Shown here piece after piece: positions 8,026-16,226 of a stretch of 64,000 bases of DNA. The notes below the pieces were generated by a model, which saw only the letters and a list, made by a program, of their open reading frames with translations, was not told where the DNA came from and searched no databases. Every line of letters begins with the position of its first letter. Position 1 is the first letter of the stretch. The position numbers and the translations under genes were made by a program. The DNA comes from Bacillota bacterium (GTDB taxonomy: Bacteria; Bacillota; Clostridia; Christensenellales; Aristaeellaceae), in NCBI GenBank assembly GCA_023411375.1, contig JAEYOW010000057.1:58877-122876 (forward strand), read 5' to 3'.

Positions 8026-10029
8026 ATGGCGGCAGAAAAAAGGTATGGGTTTAAAGCGTTCGAGACGCTGGTTGTCGGCAGCGGTGCGGCAGGCTTCAAC
8101 GCGGCGGTTGCGCTGAAAAAGCAGGGGGTGGAAAGCATTGCCATCCTGACCGAGGACGTAAACAGCGGAACCAGCCGAAACACAGGCTCCGACAAGCAGA
8201 CCTATTATAAGCTGACAACCTGTGGAAGCGATGGGGACAGCGTGCGCCGCATGGCTGAAACGCTGTTTTCCGGCGGCGCGATGGACGGGGATATCGCTTT
8301 GGCTGAGGCGGCGGGTTCTTTGCGGTCGTTCTTTCATCTGGTGGAAATTGGCGTGCCGTTTCCTTTTTCCGCTAGCGGTGAATATGTGGGCTACAAGACC
8401 GATCATGACCCGCTCACCCGGGGAACCTCCGTCGGACCGCTGACGTCGCACTATATGACGGAACGGCTGGAGCGGGAGGCGCGCGCACTTGACATTCCCA
8501 TTCTGGACGGTTATCAGGTGATCGACATCCTAACGCATGAGGGACGGGCGCGCGGCGTCGTAGCGCTTGTGGTGAGCGGGGAAGAAAAGGGCGGTTACGT
8601 GGTTTTTGCCGCCGACAGTATCGTATACGCAACGGGCGGCGAAGCGGGCATGTACCATGCCTCGGTATATCCGGTCAGCCAATGCGGGGGCACGGGCGCG
8701 GCCTTTCGCGCCGGCGTGATGGGTAAAAACCTGACGGAATCCCAGTACGGTATCGCCTCAGTTAAGTTCCGCTGGAACCTTTCGGGTACGTATCAGCAGG
8801 TGCTGCCGCGCTATATATCGACGGACGCGCACGGGGGTGACGAGCATGAATTTTTGACGGACGTTTTCCCGGATGCGCAAAGGCTGCTGACCGCCGTGTT
8901 CCTCAAGGGCTACCAGTGGCCGTTTGACCCGAGAAAGACATTTGACTACGGTTCCTCTCTGGTGGATTTGCTGGTATATCAGGAAACGGTGCTTCGCGGC
9001 AGGCGCGTGTTTATGGACTTCCGGCGCAATCCTTCCTGCCTGGAGGCTGACGGCGTATGCCATTTTGACCTGCTGGCTGCGGAGACGAAGCAATATCTGA
9101 CCCTCTCCGGCGCGCTTCAGCAAACGCCCATCGATCGCCTCAGGCACATGAACCCAGCGGCGATTGAGCTATACCTGAGCCACGGCATCAATTTGGAGAC
9201 GGAGCCGCTGGAAATCGCGGTATGCGCGCAGCACAACAACGGCGGCCTGTCCGGCAACCGGTGGTGGGAGAGCAACATCAGCCATTTTTTCCCCGTGGGC
9301 GAGGTGAACGGTTCGCACGGGGTATACCGCCCCGGTGGCAGCGCGCTCAACTCCGGTCAGGTGGGAAGCCTGCGGGCGGCGCAGTACATAGCAGGCTGTT
9401 ATCGCGCAAAGCCGTTGGAGCATGGGGAGCTGGAGGCATGCTGCGGCGGGCAGATTGAAGCGGCCATCGGCTTTGGCGCGGCGGCGCTTGCGCGTGAAAA
9501 GCCGCTTTTAGACCTTGCGGCGCAGCGGCGCGAAATAGGGCTGCGCATGTCGGCGCACGGCGCGATGATCAGGTCCGCGCAGGGCGTTCAAGCGGCTGTG
9601 GAGGAAGCTTGCGCGCAGGAGGCGCGCCTGCATGCGGGCGGCGTGCGCGATGCCGGGGAATTGCCGGCGCTCTACCGGCTGCGCGACCTGTTGACATGCC
9701 AGCGCGTGTATTTAGAGGCGATTTACGACTATATCCAAATGGGCGGACAAAGCCGGGGTTCCTACCTGATCGCTGACGAAGCGGGCGAGCTGCCGGCTCC
9801 CGGCCTGCCTGAGCTGTTCCGGCTGAGACTGGATGGGGAGGCGCATGCCGGACAGATTCAGGAGGTTTTGTTCGGCGAGGAAGGCTGCCGCTTTGCCTGG
9901 AGGCCCGTGCGGCCGGTTCCTTCGGAGGACCTTTGGTTCGAGAACGTTTGGAAATCATTCCGGGATGGGGAAATCTACCGCATGGCGGAGGGCGCGCGCG
10001 GGCATGAGCAGGGAAGGGAGAAGGGCTGA
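8026..10029 (+). CDS. FAD-dependent oxidoreductase, fumarate-reductase flavoprotein type
   Basis: Soluble flavoprotein of 667 residues in the succinate dehydrogenase/fumarate reductase flavoprotein superfamily. The N-terminus has the FAD-binding GxGxxG loop (VVGSGAAGFNAA, about 15-26), followed by a substrate-domain-like segment with TSRNTGSDKQTYYK. Near residue 430 is the second FAD motif (FFPVGEVNGSHGVYRPGGSA), and the C-terminus is helical as in SdhA-like proteins. ATG is also present at 8008, but GGAGG at 8010-8014 points to the ATG at 8026. There is no iron-sulfur or cytochrome partner gene beside it, so electrons must come from another carrier. It begins the second enzyme operon of the island. 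An enoate or keto-acid reductase role is inferred. Confidence 0.82.
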   Translation: MAAEKRYGFKAFETLVVGSGAAGFNAAVALKKQGVESIAILTEDVNSGTSRNTGSDKQTYYKLTTCGSDGDSVRRMAETLFSGGAMDGDIALAEAAGSLRSFFHLVEIGVPFPFSASGEYVGYKTDHDPLTRGTSVGPLTSHYMTERLEREARALDIPILDGYQVIDILTHEGRARGVVALVVSGEEKGGYVVFAADSIVYATGGEAGMYHASVYPVSQCGGTGAAFRAGVMGKNLTESQYGIASVKFRWNLSGTYQQVLPRYISTDAHGGDEHEFLTDVFPDAQRLLTAVFLKGYQWPFDPRKTFDYGSSLVDLLVYQETVLRGRRVFMDFRRNPSCLEADGVCHFDLLAAETKQYLTLSGALQQTPIDRLRHMNPAAIELYLSHGINLETEPLEIAVCAQHNNGGLSGNRWWESNISHFFPVGEVNGSHGVYRPGGSALNSGQVGSLRAAQYIAGCYRAKPLEHGELEACCGGQIEAAIGFGAAALAREKPLLDLAAQRREIGLRMSAHGAMIRSAQGVQAAVEEACAQEARLHAGGVRDAGELPALYRLRDLLTCQRVYLEAIYDYIQMGGQSRGSYLIADEAGELPAPGLPELFRLRLDGEAHAGQIQEVLFGEEGCRFAWRPVRPVPSEDLWFENVWKSFRDGEIYRMAEGARGHEQGREKG

Positions 10030-10076
10030 AAGGCTTTCTCACGTCCCGTTTGCATTTGCGAAAGGGTGGTTTAGGC

Positions 10077-10454
10077 ATGAACATAATCAATATCTTTGAC
10101 ATTGAGGGAACTGAGTTTCCAGCGGGACGCCGCACGAGGGTGATTCTTGGCGAGAATGGAGCCATCAACGGCGACCATTTTTGTCAGGGTTATGTGGTGA
10201 TTTATCCCGGCGGCTATATTCCCGAGCATGAACACATAACCGTTGAATCTTACACGATTCTCAGCGGGAACGGCGTGATGGGCGTGGACGGAGAAGAACG
10301 GCCCGTGCGCGGGGGAGACGTGATTTATATGGAAAGTGAAAAGCCGCATACGCTGCGCAACACGGGCGATGAGGACATGCACATGATGTTTGTGTACGCG
10401 CCCAAGATGATCGTGGAGCACTGGGCGCAGGAGTCCAGCGGCGAGCTGAAATAG
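10077..10454 (+). CDS. Cupin-domain protein
   Basis: A single-domain cupin of 125 residues. Motif 1 is visible as GGYIPEHEHITVESYTILSG, with the metal-ligand pair HEH and the downstream glutamate; motif 2 is GDVIYMESEKPHTLRN, with the third histidine. Such small cupins are isomerases, decarboxylases, dioxygenases or ligand sensors. AAAGGGTGG supports the ATG at 10077 rather than the upstream ATG at 10050. It follows the flavoprotein gene by 47 bp and precedes an SDR gene, in the same direction. The reaction cannot be predicted. Confidence 0.8.
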   Translation: MNIINIFDIEGTEFPAGRRTRVILGENGAINGDHFCQGYVVIYPGGYIPEHEHITVESYTILSGNGVMGVDGEERPVRGGDVIYMESEKPHTLRNTGDEDMHMMFVYAPKMIVEHWAQESSGELK

Positions 10455-10490
10455 CAAAAACCGGCCGGTAGCCGGGAAAGGATAAAGAAT

Positions 10491-11258
10491 ATGAGAAAGG
10501 CAGCGATTGTAACAGGCGGGAGCCGCGGCATCGGCTATGGTATCGCCAGCCAACTGGTGGACGACGGGTACAACATTGCCATTTTGGATGTGAATGATCC
10601 GGCGCAATATCAGGAAAATCTGGACAGGCTCACTCAAAAGGGCGCGGAGGTCTACTACATGCAAGGCAGTATTGCGCAGACCGCAGACCGCGAGGCGTTT
10701 GTGAAGGAGACGGTCCGGCGTTTTGGGGATATCGACGTGCTGGTGAACAATGCGGGCGTGGCCCCCAAGGTACGCAACGATGTGCTGGAAATGACGGAGG
10801 AGAGCTTTGATTACGTGGTAGGCACCAACACCAGGGGCACTATGTTTATGACGCAGCTTGTGGCAAACCAGATGCTCAAGCAGGAGGTCAAGGGCAGGCG
10901 GCGCGGCGTGATTGTCAACATCTCCTCCAGCTCTGTAGCGGTATCCTCCGTCAGCCGCGGCGAATACTGCATTTCCAAGGCGGGCGTGGCGATGATCACC
11001 TGGCTGTTCGCCGACCGCCTGGCCGCGCACGACATTCAGGTGTATGAGATCCGCCCCGGAGTGATCGAGACGGACATGACGCGCGTGGTGCACAAGAAAT
11101 ATTCCGACCTGATCGAGCAGGGGGTTTTCCCCATCGCGCGCTGGGGACAGCCGGAGGACATCGCGGGCGCGGTAAGCGCGTTTTGCAGTGAGAAATTCAT
11201 CTACTCCACAGGCAACTACATCGACCTGGACGGCGGATTTCACATCCGTAAGTTATAA
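10491..11258 (+). CDS. Short-chain dehydrogenase/reductase (SDR)
   Basis: Classical SDR of 255 residues, NAD(P)-dependent alcohol/ketone oxidoreductase. TGGSRGIGYGIA near the N-terminus binds the cofactor, NNAG is in the middle, and the active site shows the serine run NISSSS followed by YCISK (Tyr-x3-Lys). The C-terminus ends YIDLDGGFHIRKL, as is usual for the family. The RBS is GGAAAGGA. It is part of the flavoprotein-cupin-SDR-cupin-transporter operon. It may interconvert a hydroxy acid and its keto form; annotation as an acyl-carrier reductase would be unsafe. Confidence 0.88.
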   Translation: MRKAAIVTGGSRGIGYGIASQLVDDGYNIAILDVNDPAQYQENLDRLTQKGAEVYYMQGSIAQTADREAFVKETVRRFGDIDVLVNNAGVAPKVRNDVLEMTEESFDYVVGTNTRGTMFMTQLVANQMLKQEVKGRRRGVIVNISSSSVAVSSVSRGEYCISKAGVAMITWLFADRLAAHDIQVYEIRPGVIETDMTRVVHKKYSDLIEQGVFPIARWGQPEDIAGAVSAFCSEKFIYSTGNYIDLDGGFHIRKL

Positions 11259-11279
11259 GATGAAAGGATGACGACGCAT

Positions 11280-11645
11280 ATGAAAAGGGACCGTACCGTA
11301 CAAAACGCCGAGGCGCTGCCCTTTACGCAGGTGGAATGGGGACAGACCAAAGAACTGGTGGGCCGCTATTGCACAGCCCAGTCGGATAACGTGCTGGTAA
11401 AGATTACGGAATACCTGCCGCATTTCGAGCACTCCACCCACATTCATCCCGAGCAGGAGGAAATCATTTTTGTGCTCAGCGGCCGGGCGATTTCCGAGAG
11501 TGAATCGGGCAGGCTTGACCTGTCCCCCGGCTATGTGGCGCACGTGCCTGCCGGCGTGGTACACGCTACCTATAACCCGTATGACGAGCCCTGCCGTTGC
11601 GTGATTATCAAGAGCCCGGCGGACAAGGACCAGTTCAAGAGCTGA
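11280..11645 (+). CDS. Second cupin-domain protein
   Basis: Small cupin of 121 residues. The metal motif reads EHSTHIHPEQEEIIFVLSG (HIH plus glutamate), and motif 2 is PGYVAHVPAGVVHATYN. ATG codons occur at 11268 and 11280; AAAGG at 11263-11267 touches the first and is 12 bp from the second, so 11280 is preferred but not certain. It lies 21 bp after the SDR gene and its stop is next to the start of the AEC transporter gene. It is clearly different in sequence from the first cupin, so the pair is not a recent duplication. Function unknown. Confidence 0.78.
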   Translation: MKRDRTVQNAEALPFTQVEWGQTKELVGRYCTAQSDNVLVKITEYLPHFEHSTHIHPEQEEIIFVLSGRAISESESGRLDLSPGYVAHVPAGVVHATYNPYDEPCRCVIIKSPADKDQFKS

Positions 11646-11646
11646 T

Positions 11647-12576
11647 ATGGAGAGCTTTCTGACCGCGGCCCGGGCGGTGTACCCTATGCTTGCAATGATA
11701 TTGACCGGTATGCTGGTTCGCAAGCTTGGCATGGTGACGGACGGTGGGCTTCGGGAGATGAACCGGCTGGTCTACACGGTTTTTTTGCCTGCGTTGATGT
11801 TCGTCAACGTGCTGGACAGCGATTTCAGCGCGGGGGTTGATTGGGCGTTCTTCGTGTGGCCGCTTGTGATGATCGGCGTGGTGTTCATTGTGCTGATGCT
11901 TGCGGTACCCCTGCTGGAAAAGCGGGCCGACAGGCGCGGCGTGCTGGTACAGGCGGTTTTTCGCAGCAACTTCATGGTGTTTGGGCTTGCCATTGTTACA
12001 TCGCTGTACGGAAGCGGCCGGATGGGGCCGATCGTGCTGCTGGCGGCCGTCGCGGTGCCGCTGATGAATGCGCTTTCCGTGGTGGCGCTGGCGTTTTTCA
12101 GGGGAGGGAGTCCTGAATGGAGAACCATCGGGCTCAACGTACTTAAAAACCCTGTGATCATCGCTACCGCGCTCGCATTTGCCTTTAAGGGGCTTGGGAT
12201 TTATCCGCTGCCGGAGGTGTTCTATGGCTTTTCCAAAGTAGCCACGCCTTTCGCCCTGGTCGTCATCGGCGCGTCATTCACGTTTCAAAGCGTCGCGGAT
12301 TTCCGGCCGCAGCTTCTCTGGGGCGTGCTTGGCAAGCTGGTGCTTGTGCCCGCCGCTGTGCTGCCTGTCTTTATCGCGCTGGGATTCCGCTACGAAATGC
12401 TTGTAGCGCTGATGGCGATTTTCGGCGGCCCGAGCGCCGCGTCCTCGTTTGCGATGGCGCAGCAAATGGGCGGCGATGGCAGGCTTGCGGCCTCGATGGT
12501 GGTGTTTACCTCCACGCTGTCGGCCGCGTCGTTCTTTCTATGGATTTTCCTGCTCGGGATGCTTGGGCTGATTTGA
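11647..12576 (+). CDS. AEC-family transporter (auxin efflux carrier/malate permease type)
   Basis: Integral membrane protein of 309 residues with about ten hydrophobic segments, in the AEC family that includes MleP and MdcF malate/malonate carriers. The N-terminal segment has the family pattern (ILTGMLVRKLGMVTDGG), and the C-terminal half has FGGPSAASSFAMAQQMGGD. It starts one base after the previous stop, so it is translationally linked to the cupin gene. It ends the second enzyme operon and gives this island another carboxylate-type carrier. Import or export cannot be decided. Confidence 0.88.
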   Translation: MESFLTAARAVYPMLAMILTGMLVRKLGMVTDGGLREMNRLVYTVFLPALMFVNVLDSDFSAGVDWAFFVWPLVMIGVVFIVLMLAVPLLEKRADRRGVLVQAVFRSNFMVFGLAIVTSLYGSGRMGPIVLLAAVAVPLMNALSVVALAFFRGGSPEWRTIGLNVLKNPVIIATALAFAFKGLGIYPLPEVFYGFSKVATPFALVVIGASFTFQSVADFRPQLLWGVLGKLVLVPAAVLPVFIALGFRYEMLVALMAIFGGPSAASSFAMAQQMGGDGRLAASMVVFTSTLSAASFFLWIFLLGMLGLI

Positions 12577-12612
12577 ACGCCCGGGTATGGAAACCCGGAG
12601 GCTGATGGGTCA

Positions 12613-12648
12613 CCGCCGCGGCGAAAAGCATGCGCCATACCGCGGCGG
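12613..12648 (+). terminator. GC-rich hairpin after the AEC transporter gene
   Basis: CCGCCGCGG (12613-12621) and CCGCGGCGG (12640-12648) pair perfectly, and CCCTTGT follows. A smaller hairpin (CCGGGT/ACCCGG) precedes it. The T run is poor, so termination may be partial. Confidence 0.5.
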
Positions 12649-12688
12649 CCCTTGTAATACACGGATTTCAAAACAAAAATAATATTTA

Positions 12689-12704
12689 ATATTTGATCAA
12701 ATAT
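12689..12704. promoter_or_regulatory. Perfect 16-bp palindrome, candidate operator
   Basis: ATATTTGATCAAATAT reads the same on both strands and ends one base before the -35 element of the tctC promoter. The core TTTGATCAAA recurs at 16188-16197 just after the -10 of the MATE gene. The position suits an activator or repressor site; the nearby GntR protein is the best candidate. Confidence 0.6.
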
Positions 12705-12705
12705 C

Positions 12706-12734
12706 TTGACATGCAAATTGCGCGACGCTATAAT
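12706..12734 (+). promoter_or_regulatory. Consensus sigma-A promoter of the tct operon
   Basis: TTGACA (12706-12711) and TATAAT (12729-12734) are both perfect, with 17 bp between them. The adjoining palindrome suggests that this strong promoter is regulated. Confidence 0.85.
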
Positions 12735-12886
12735 GGCCCTAAAGAGCGTGCGATATAAAGCGGGCTTATGAAAACACAACTGATAGCAAAAATGGGCGCG
12801 GGGGTGAGCGTGCGAAAAGAGCTTTGGGGGGATCATCGGTTTTCAAAATCCAAAATACAAAAATGATTAATCAGGAGGAACGAACG

Positions 12887-13918
12887 ATGAAAAAGATTCG
12901 AGTTTTGACAGCCATCCTTTTGGTGCTGGCGCTGATGGGCGCAGCCGGGGCCATTGCGCAGGAGGAGTGGAAGCCCTCGCAGACCATCCGCATTTACCTG
13001 GGCTTCAGCGCCGGCGGCGGCATTGACGCCATGTGCCGCACGGCCGCTCCCGCCATGGCCGAATACCTTGGCGTAGATGTGATTGTGGAAAACATGCCCG
13101 GCGCAAGCTCCGGCATCGCGACGGATTACGTGCTTTCCCAGCCTGCGGACGGCTATTCCATCCTTGGCACCAGCTCGTCCATGTGCGCGTTTTCTACCAC
13201 GGAAAACTCGGACGCTTCCTATTTGCAGCTGGATATGCTTGCCATGCCCTTTGTGGTGAAAAACACGGGCGTTGTGGTAAACGCCAAGCTGGGCATCGAT
13301 ACCATGGAGGACTTCATCAAATATGTGACCGAGAACAACACCATCGCCTCTACGGCGGGCGTTGGCAGCATGTGGCACATTCCCGCCGCGAAGCTGGCGG
13401 AAACGCTTGGCTGCCTGGATAAGGTGACCTTTGTGCCTTACGACAGCGGCAACAAGACGGCGCTGGCCGTGGCGCAGGGCGAGGCGGACTGGTCCGCCGT
13501 GGATACGCAAAACGCCGGCGAATACATGAAGGGCGGTCTATGCAAAATGCTGTGCGTCTTTAGCAGCGAACCCTTCGAGTACGAGGGCTTCGGCTCCATT
13601 CCCGCCATTACGGACTTCGTGCCTGAAATTGCCGATTCGGCGGACATCCTTGGCGGTTGGAGGGGCTTCGCCGTATCTAAGGATACGCCCGATCACATCA
13701 AGCAGAAGCTGACCGAGGCGTTTACCTATGCCGTCAACACCGACCAGTTCAAGGAACTGCTCAAGCAGAACAATATCGACGCTGAGAAGGATGTTGTATA
13801 CGGCGCGGAGGCGCAGGAAATTTTTGAGCACTCCAGCCGCGTGAGCTCCTACCTGCTGTACGATCTGGGCGACGGTACCCGCAACCCGGAGGATGTGGGC
13901 GTGCTGCGCTGGGAGTAA
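12887..13918 (+). CDS. tctC: Tripartite tricarboxylate transporter receptor (TctC/Bug type)
   Basis: Extracytoplasmic solute receptor of 343 residues. Residues 1-25 are a signal peptide (a basic start, a hydrophobic core, then AGAIAQEE), with no obvious lipobox. The mature start has the Bug-family pattern: GFSAGGGIDAMCR, then VDVIVENMPGASSG. AGGAGG at 12873-12878 fixes the start at 12887, although the frame is open to 12824. It is followed by tctB and tctA homologues, so the uptake system is complete. The ligand is an organic acid of unknown identity; a carboxylate of the island is likely. Confidence 0.9.
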   Translation: MKKIRVLTAILLVLALMGAAGAIAQEEWKPSQTIRIYLGFSAGGGIDAMCRTAAPAMAEYLGVDVIVENMPGASSGIATDYVLSQPADGYSILGTSSSMCAFSTTENSDASYLQLDMLAMPFVVKNTGVVVNAKLGIDTMEDFIKYVTENNTIASTAGVGSMWHIPAAKLAETLGCLDKVTFVPYDSGNKTALAVAQGEADWSAVDTQNAGEYMKGGLCKMLCVFSSEPFEYEGFGSIPAITDFVPEIADSADILGGWRGFAVSKDTPDHIKQKLTEAFTYAVNTDQFKELLKQNNIDAEKDVVYGAEAQEIFEHSSRVSSYLLYDLGDGTRNPEDVGVLRWE

Positions 13919-13944
13919 CCGCGTTGTTACCGGTGTGAGGGAGA

Positions 13945-14042
13945 GTTAAGGGGGGGACGCCCTTAACCCCGGACGTCGGGGACGAACAGCCCCCGGCGTC
14001 CCGCTCCCTCGACCGGGACTATCATAAAAACGGGAACCCGGT
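13945..14042 (+). repeat. Run of three strong hairpins between tctC and tctB
   Basis: Three stems follow one another: GTTAAGGG/CCCTTAAC (13945-13967), GGACGTCGGGG/CCCCGGCGTCC (13971-14001) and ACCGGG/CCCGGT (14012-14042). A fourth weaker pairing near the tctB RBS (CGCTCCGCC with GGCGGGGCG) is possible. Such spacers usually protect the 3' end of a binding-protein message and lower expression of the membrane genes. Confidence 0.6.
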
Positions 14043-14091
14043 TTCTCGCTCCGCCTGGCGGCGTGGGCGGGGCGAAGGAGGAAATTGGCTT

Positions 14092-14571
14092 ATGCGCCTG
14101 GGTAAAGAGGATAAAGAGGTTTTGGTCTTTTCCGGCTTTCTTGTGGTGACGGTTTTTCTTTTGATATCGATATTCAGCATTAATCAGAGGGGCAAATCCA
14201 TCGTTGAAAGCCCGAGGTTGTTGCCAATGATTGTGGTGGGGTGCATGTTTCTGATTTGCGGGGGTGGGCTTACCAGAAGCCTGCGGGCGCACGGGCGGCC
14301 TACGCTTGCCAAGATCGGCGGGTCGCTGCGGGCGTGCGCGGCCGACCCGCAGGTGCGCCGGATTTTGCTATCCATGTTGATTGTGGCTGTGTATGTGTTT
14401 GTCGGCATTCCGTTTATAGGGTTTTATCTGAGCAGCTTTCTGCTGATCTGCGGTATAACGCTGTTTTATGTACGCAGCATCAAACCTGTTTACGCCGTTT
14501 TGGTCAGCCTGGCGCTAACGGGGCTTTTATACCTCATTTTTTTTGTCGCGTTTAACTTGCGGCTTCAATAG
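14092..14571 (+). CDS. tctB: Tripartite tricarboxylate transporter small subunit (TctB)
   Basis: Membrane protein of 159 residues with four predicted hydrophobic segments (about 11-28, 44-58, 85-115 and 120-150), the size and layout of TctB subunits. This family is poorly conserved in sequence, so the call rests on length, topology and position between tctC and tctA. AAGGAGG precedes the ATG at 14092. The 17-bp gap to tctA points to translational coupling. Confidence 0.85.
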   Translation: MRLGKEDKEVLVFSGFLVVTVFLLISIFSINQRGKSIVESPRLLPMIVVGCMFLICGGGLTRSLRAHGRPTLAKIGGSLRACAADPQVRRILLSMLIVAVYVFVGIPFIGFYLSSFLLICGITLFYVRSIKPVYAVLVSLALTGLLYLIFFVAFNLRLQ

Positions 14572-14588
14572 CGTTAGGAGGATAGGCT

Positions 14589-16088
14589 ATGAATGTACTG
14601 GACATGCTCCTGGAAGCGTTGTCGCCGCAGATCATTCTGCTGCTGACCGCAGGCGTGGTAGTCGGCATTATCGGCGGCGCGCTGCCCGGCATTTCTTCCA
14701 CAACGACGGCCGCGCTGATGGCGACCTTTGCCTTTACAATGGATACGACCAGCGCCGTGATGTTCATGGCGGCCACGCAGGTAGGCAGCACCTATGGAGG
14801 AAGCATCTCCGCCTCCATCCTGAACATTCCCGGCACGCCGGCCTCGGCCGCGACGGCGCTGGAGGCATATCCCCTCGCGCAAAAGGGCGAGGGCCAAAAG
14901 GCGCTGGCAATCAACGTCGCGGCTTCGTTCTGGGGCAACACCATAGGGGCGCTGCTCCTGCTGGTCGTATTCCCGGTAACGCTCAGCGTGGTGCTCTATT
15001 TTGGCTCGTGGGAGATGTTCTGGTTCTCCATATTCGGATTGGTGATCTGCGCGCAGCTTTCGCGCGGCGACTTTGTGAAGGGGTTGTTTTCCGCCTGCCT
15101 GGGATTGATCTGCTCGTTTGTGGGGTCCGACCCCATCTATGGCGCGGGTGGGCTGCGCTTTACCTATTCCATCCCATACCTCAAGGACGGCATCGGGTTG
15201 ATTCCCGCGATGGTAGGCCTGTACGGCATGTCGGAGGTTTTTGTTTCGCTGGTTAACAGCAAGGTTAAGCCACTGGAGGTGAAGCGTAACAAGCTGTTTG
15301 CCTTCGGAGAGGTTTGGAAGCATAAGTGGCTGGCGCTGCGCGTATCCGTCATCGGCTTCATCATCGGCGTGATTCCAGGAGTCGGCTCCAACATCGCGTC
15401 ATGGGTGGGCTATAACCAGGCGATGTCCGCATCCAAAAACAAGGAGGAATTCGGTCACGGCAGCGTAGAGGGCTTGATCGGCTCGGAGGCGTCCAACAAC
15501 GCGTGCGCGCCAGGCGCGTACGCGCCCATGCTGGCTCTGGGTATTCCCGGGGACGGCATCACGGCTATTGTACTGGCGGTGCTGACTGTACAGGGCATAC
15601 AGACAGGCGCGACGTTTTCAACCAACAACCCGCACTTCCTGTACCTGCTGGTGCTGTCCATGCTGTTTGCGGGCGTGCTGTTTTTGCTGATCGGCAGCTT
15701 TTTGGGCAAGCCGATTCTCAAGATGCTTTCGGCTCCGCTACCGATTATTATGGCGGCGGTCATCTGCCTGTGCTCGGTAGGTGCGTTCAGCAATACCAAC
15801 CGCTATGGCGACATCGTGGTGATGTTCGTATTCGGCGTATTGGGGCTGATCATGAAAAAAATCAAGCTGCCTATCGCGCCGATGGTGCTTGGCATTGTGG
15901 TTGGCAACAACCTGATCGACGCCAACTTTCGCCGGGCGATACTGGCTGGGCGCGGAAGCCTTCTGCCCTTTGTGACAAGGCCGATTTCCCTGGCGCTGGT
16001 GGTATTGCTTGTGGTAATTGTGCTAAAGGATATGCTGACGCCCGTGCTGAAAAGACGGCGTGAAAAACGAAGTAAAGCGGTGAAGTAA
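14589..16088 (+). CDS. tctA: Tripartite tricarboxylate transporter large permease (TctA)
   Basis: Polytopic membrane permease of 499 residues. The family signature follows the N-terminus: GALPGISSTTTAALMA, then TQVGSTYGGSISASILNIPG. A second copy of the gate motif occurs in the middle as GVIPGVGSNIASWVGY, and ALGIPGDGITAIVL follows. It transports the acid delivered by the TctC receptor using the membrane ion gradient. GTTAGGAGGATAGGCT supports the start at 14589. A strong terminator follows the gene, so the operon is tctC-tctB-tctA. Confidence 0.93.
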   Translation: MNVLDMLLEALSPQIILLLTAGVVVGIIGGALPGISSTTTAALMATFAFTMDTTSAVMFMAATQVGSTYGGSISASILNIPGTPASAATALEAYPLAQKGEGQKALAINVAASFWGNTIGALLLLVVFPVTLSVVLYFGSWEMFWFSIFGLVICAQLSRGDFVKGLFSACLGLICSFVGSDPIYGAGGLRFTYSIPYLKDGIGLIPAMVGLYGMSEVFVSLVNSKVKPLEVKRNKLFAFGEVWKHKWLALRVSVIGFIIGVIPGVGSNIASWVGYNQAMSASKNKEEFGHGSVEGLIGSEASNNACAPGAYAPMLALGIPGDGITAIVLAVLTVQGIQTGATFSTNNPHFLYLLVLSMLFAGVLFLLIGSFLGKPILKMLSAPLPIIMAAVICLCSVGAFSNTNRYGDIVVMFVFGVLGLIMKKIKLPIAPMVLGIVVGNNLIDANFRRAILAGRGSLLPFVTRPISLALVVLLVVIVLKDMLTPVLKRRREKRSKAVK

Positions 16089-16097
16089 TCAAGAGCC

Positions 16098-16138
16098 GCG
16101 GCTGTTTCCCGGCGGTGGTCCGGGAAACAGCCGCTTTC
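16098..16138 (+). terminator. Strong terminator of the tct operon
   Basis: A perfect 15-bp stem (16098-16112 with 16120-16134) has a 7-nt loop and is followed by TTTCCATTT. Confidence 0.85.
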
Positions 16139-16154
16139 CATTTACCCCAGGCTA

Positions 16155-16197
16155 TGGACAAATGCCATAGGGTATGATATATAATCCTTTGATCAAA
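16155..16197 (+). promoter_or_regulatory. Promoter and operator candidate of the MATE gene
   Basis: TATAAT (16180-16185) is a perfect -10; TGGACA (16155-16160) could be a -35 at 19-bp spacing. TTTGATCAAA (16188-16197) lies right after the -10, where a bound repressor would block transcription. CTATGG/CCATAG (16152-16157 and 16165-16170) is another inverted repeat here. Confidence 0.55.
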
Positions 16198-16226
16198 ATA
16201 CCACGGATTCAAAAGGAGAACGTACC

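Larger units (their letters stand above)
12577..12886 (+). other. 310-bp intergenic control region before tctC
   Basis: No gene is supported here. It holds a GC-rich hairpin after the AEC gene, an AT-rich block with a perfect 16-bp palindrome, a near-perfect sigma-A promoter and about 150 bp of leader before the tctC RBS. These parts are listed separately. Confidence 0.8.

Noticed and set aside
10071..11243. 390-codon frame antisense to the cupin and SDR genes
   Set aside because: Shadow of two well-supported genes, with no RBS and shadow-like composition.
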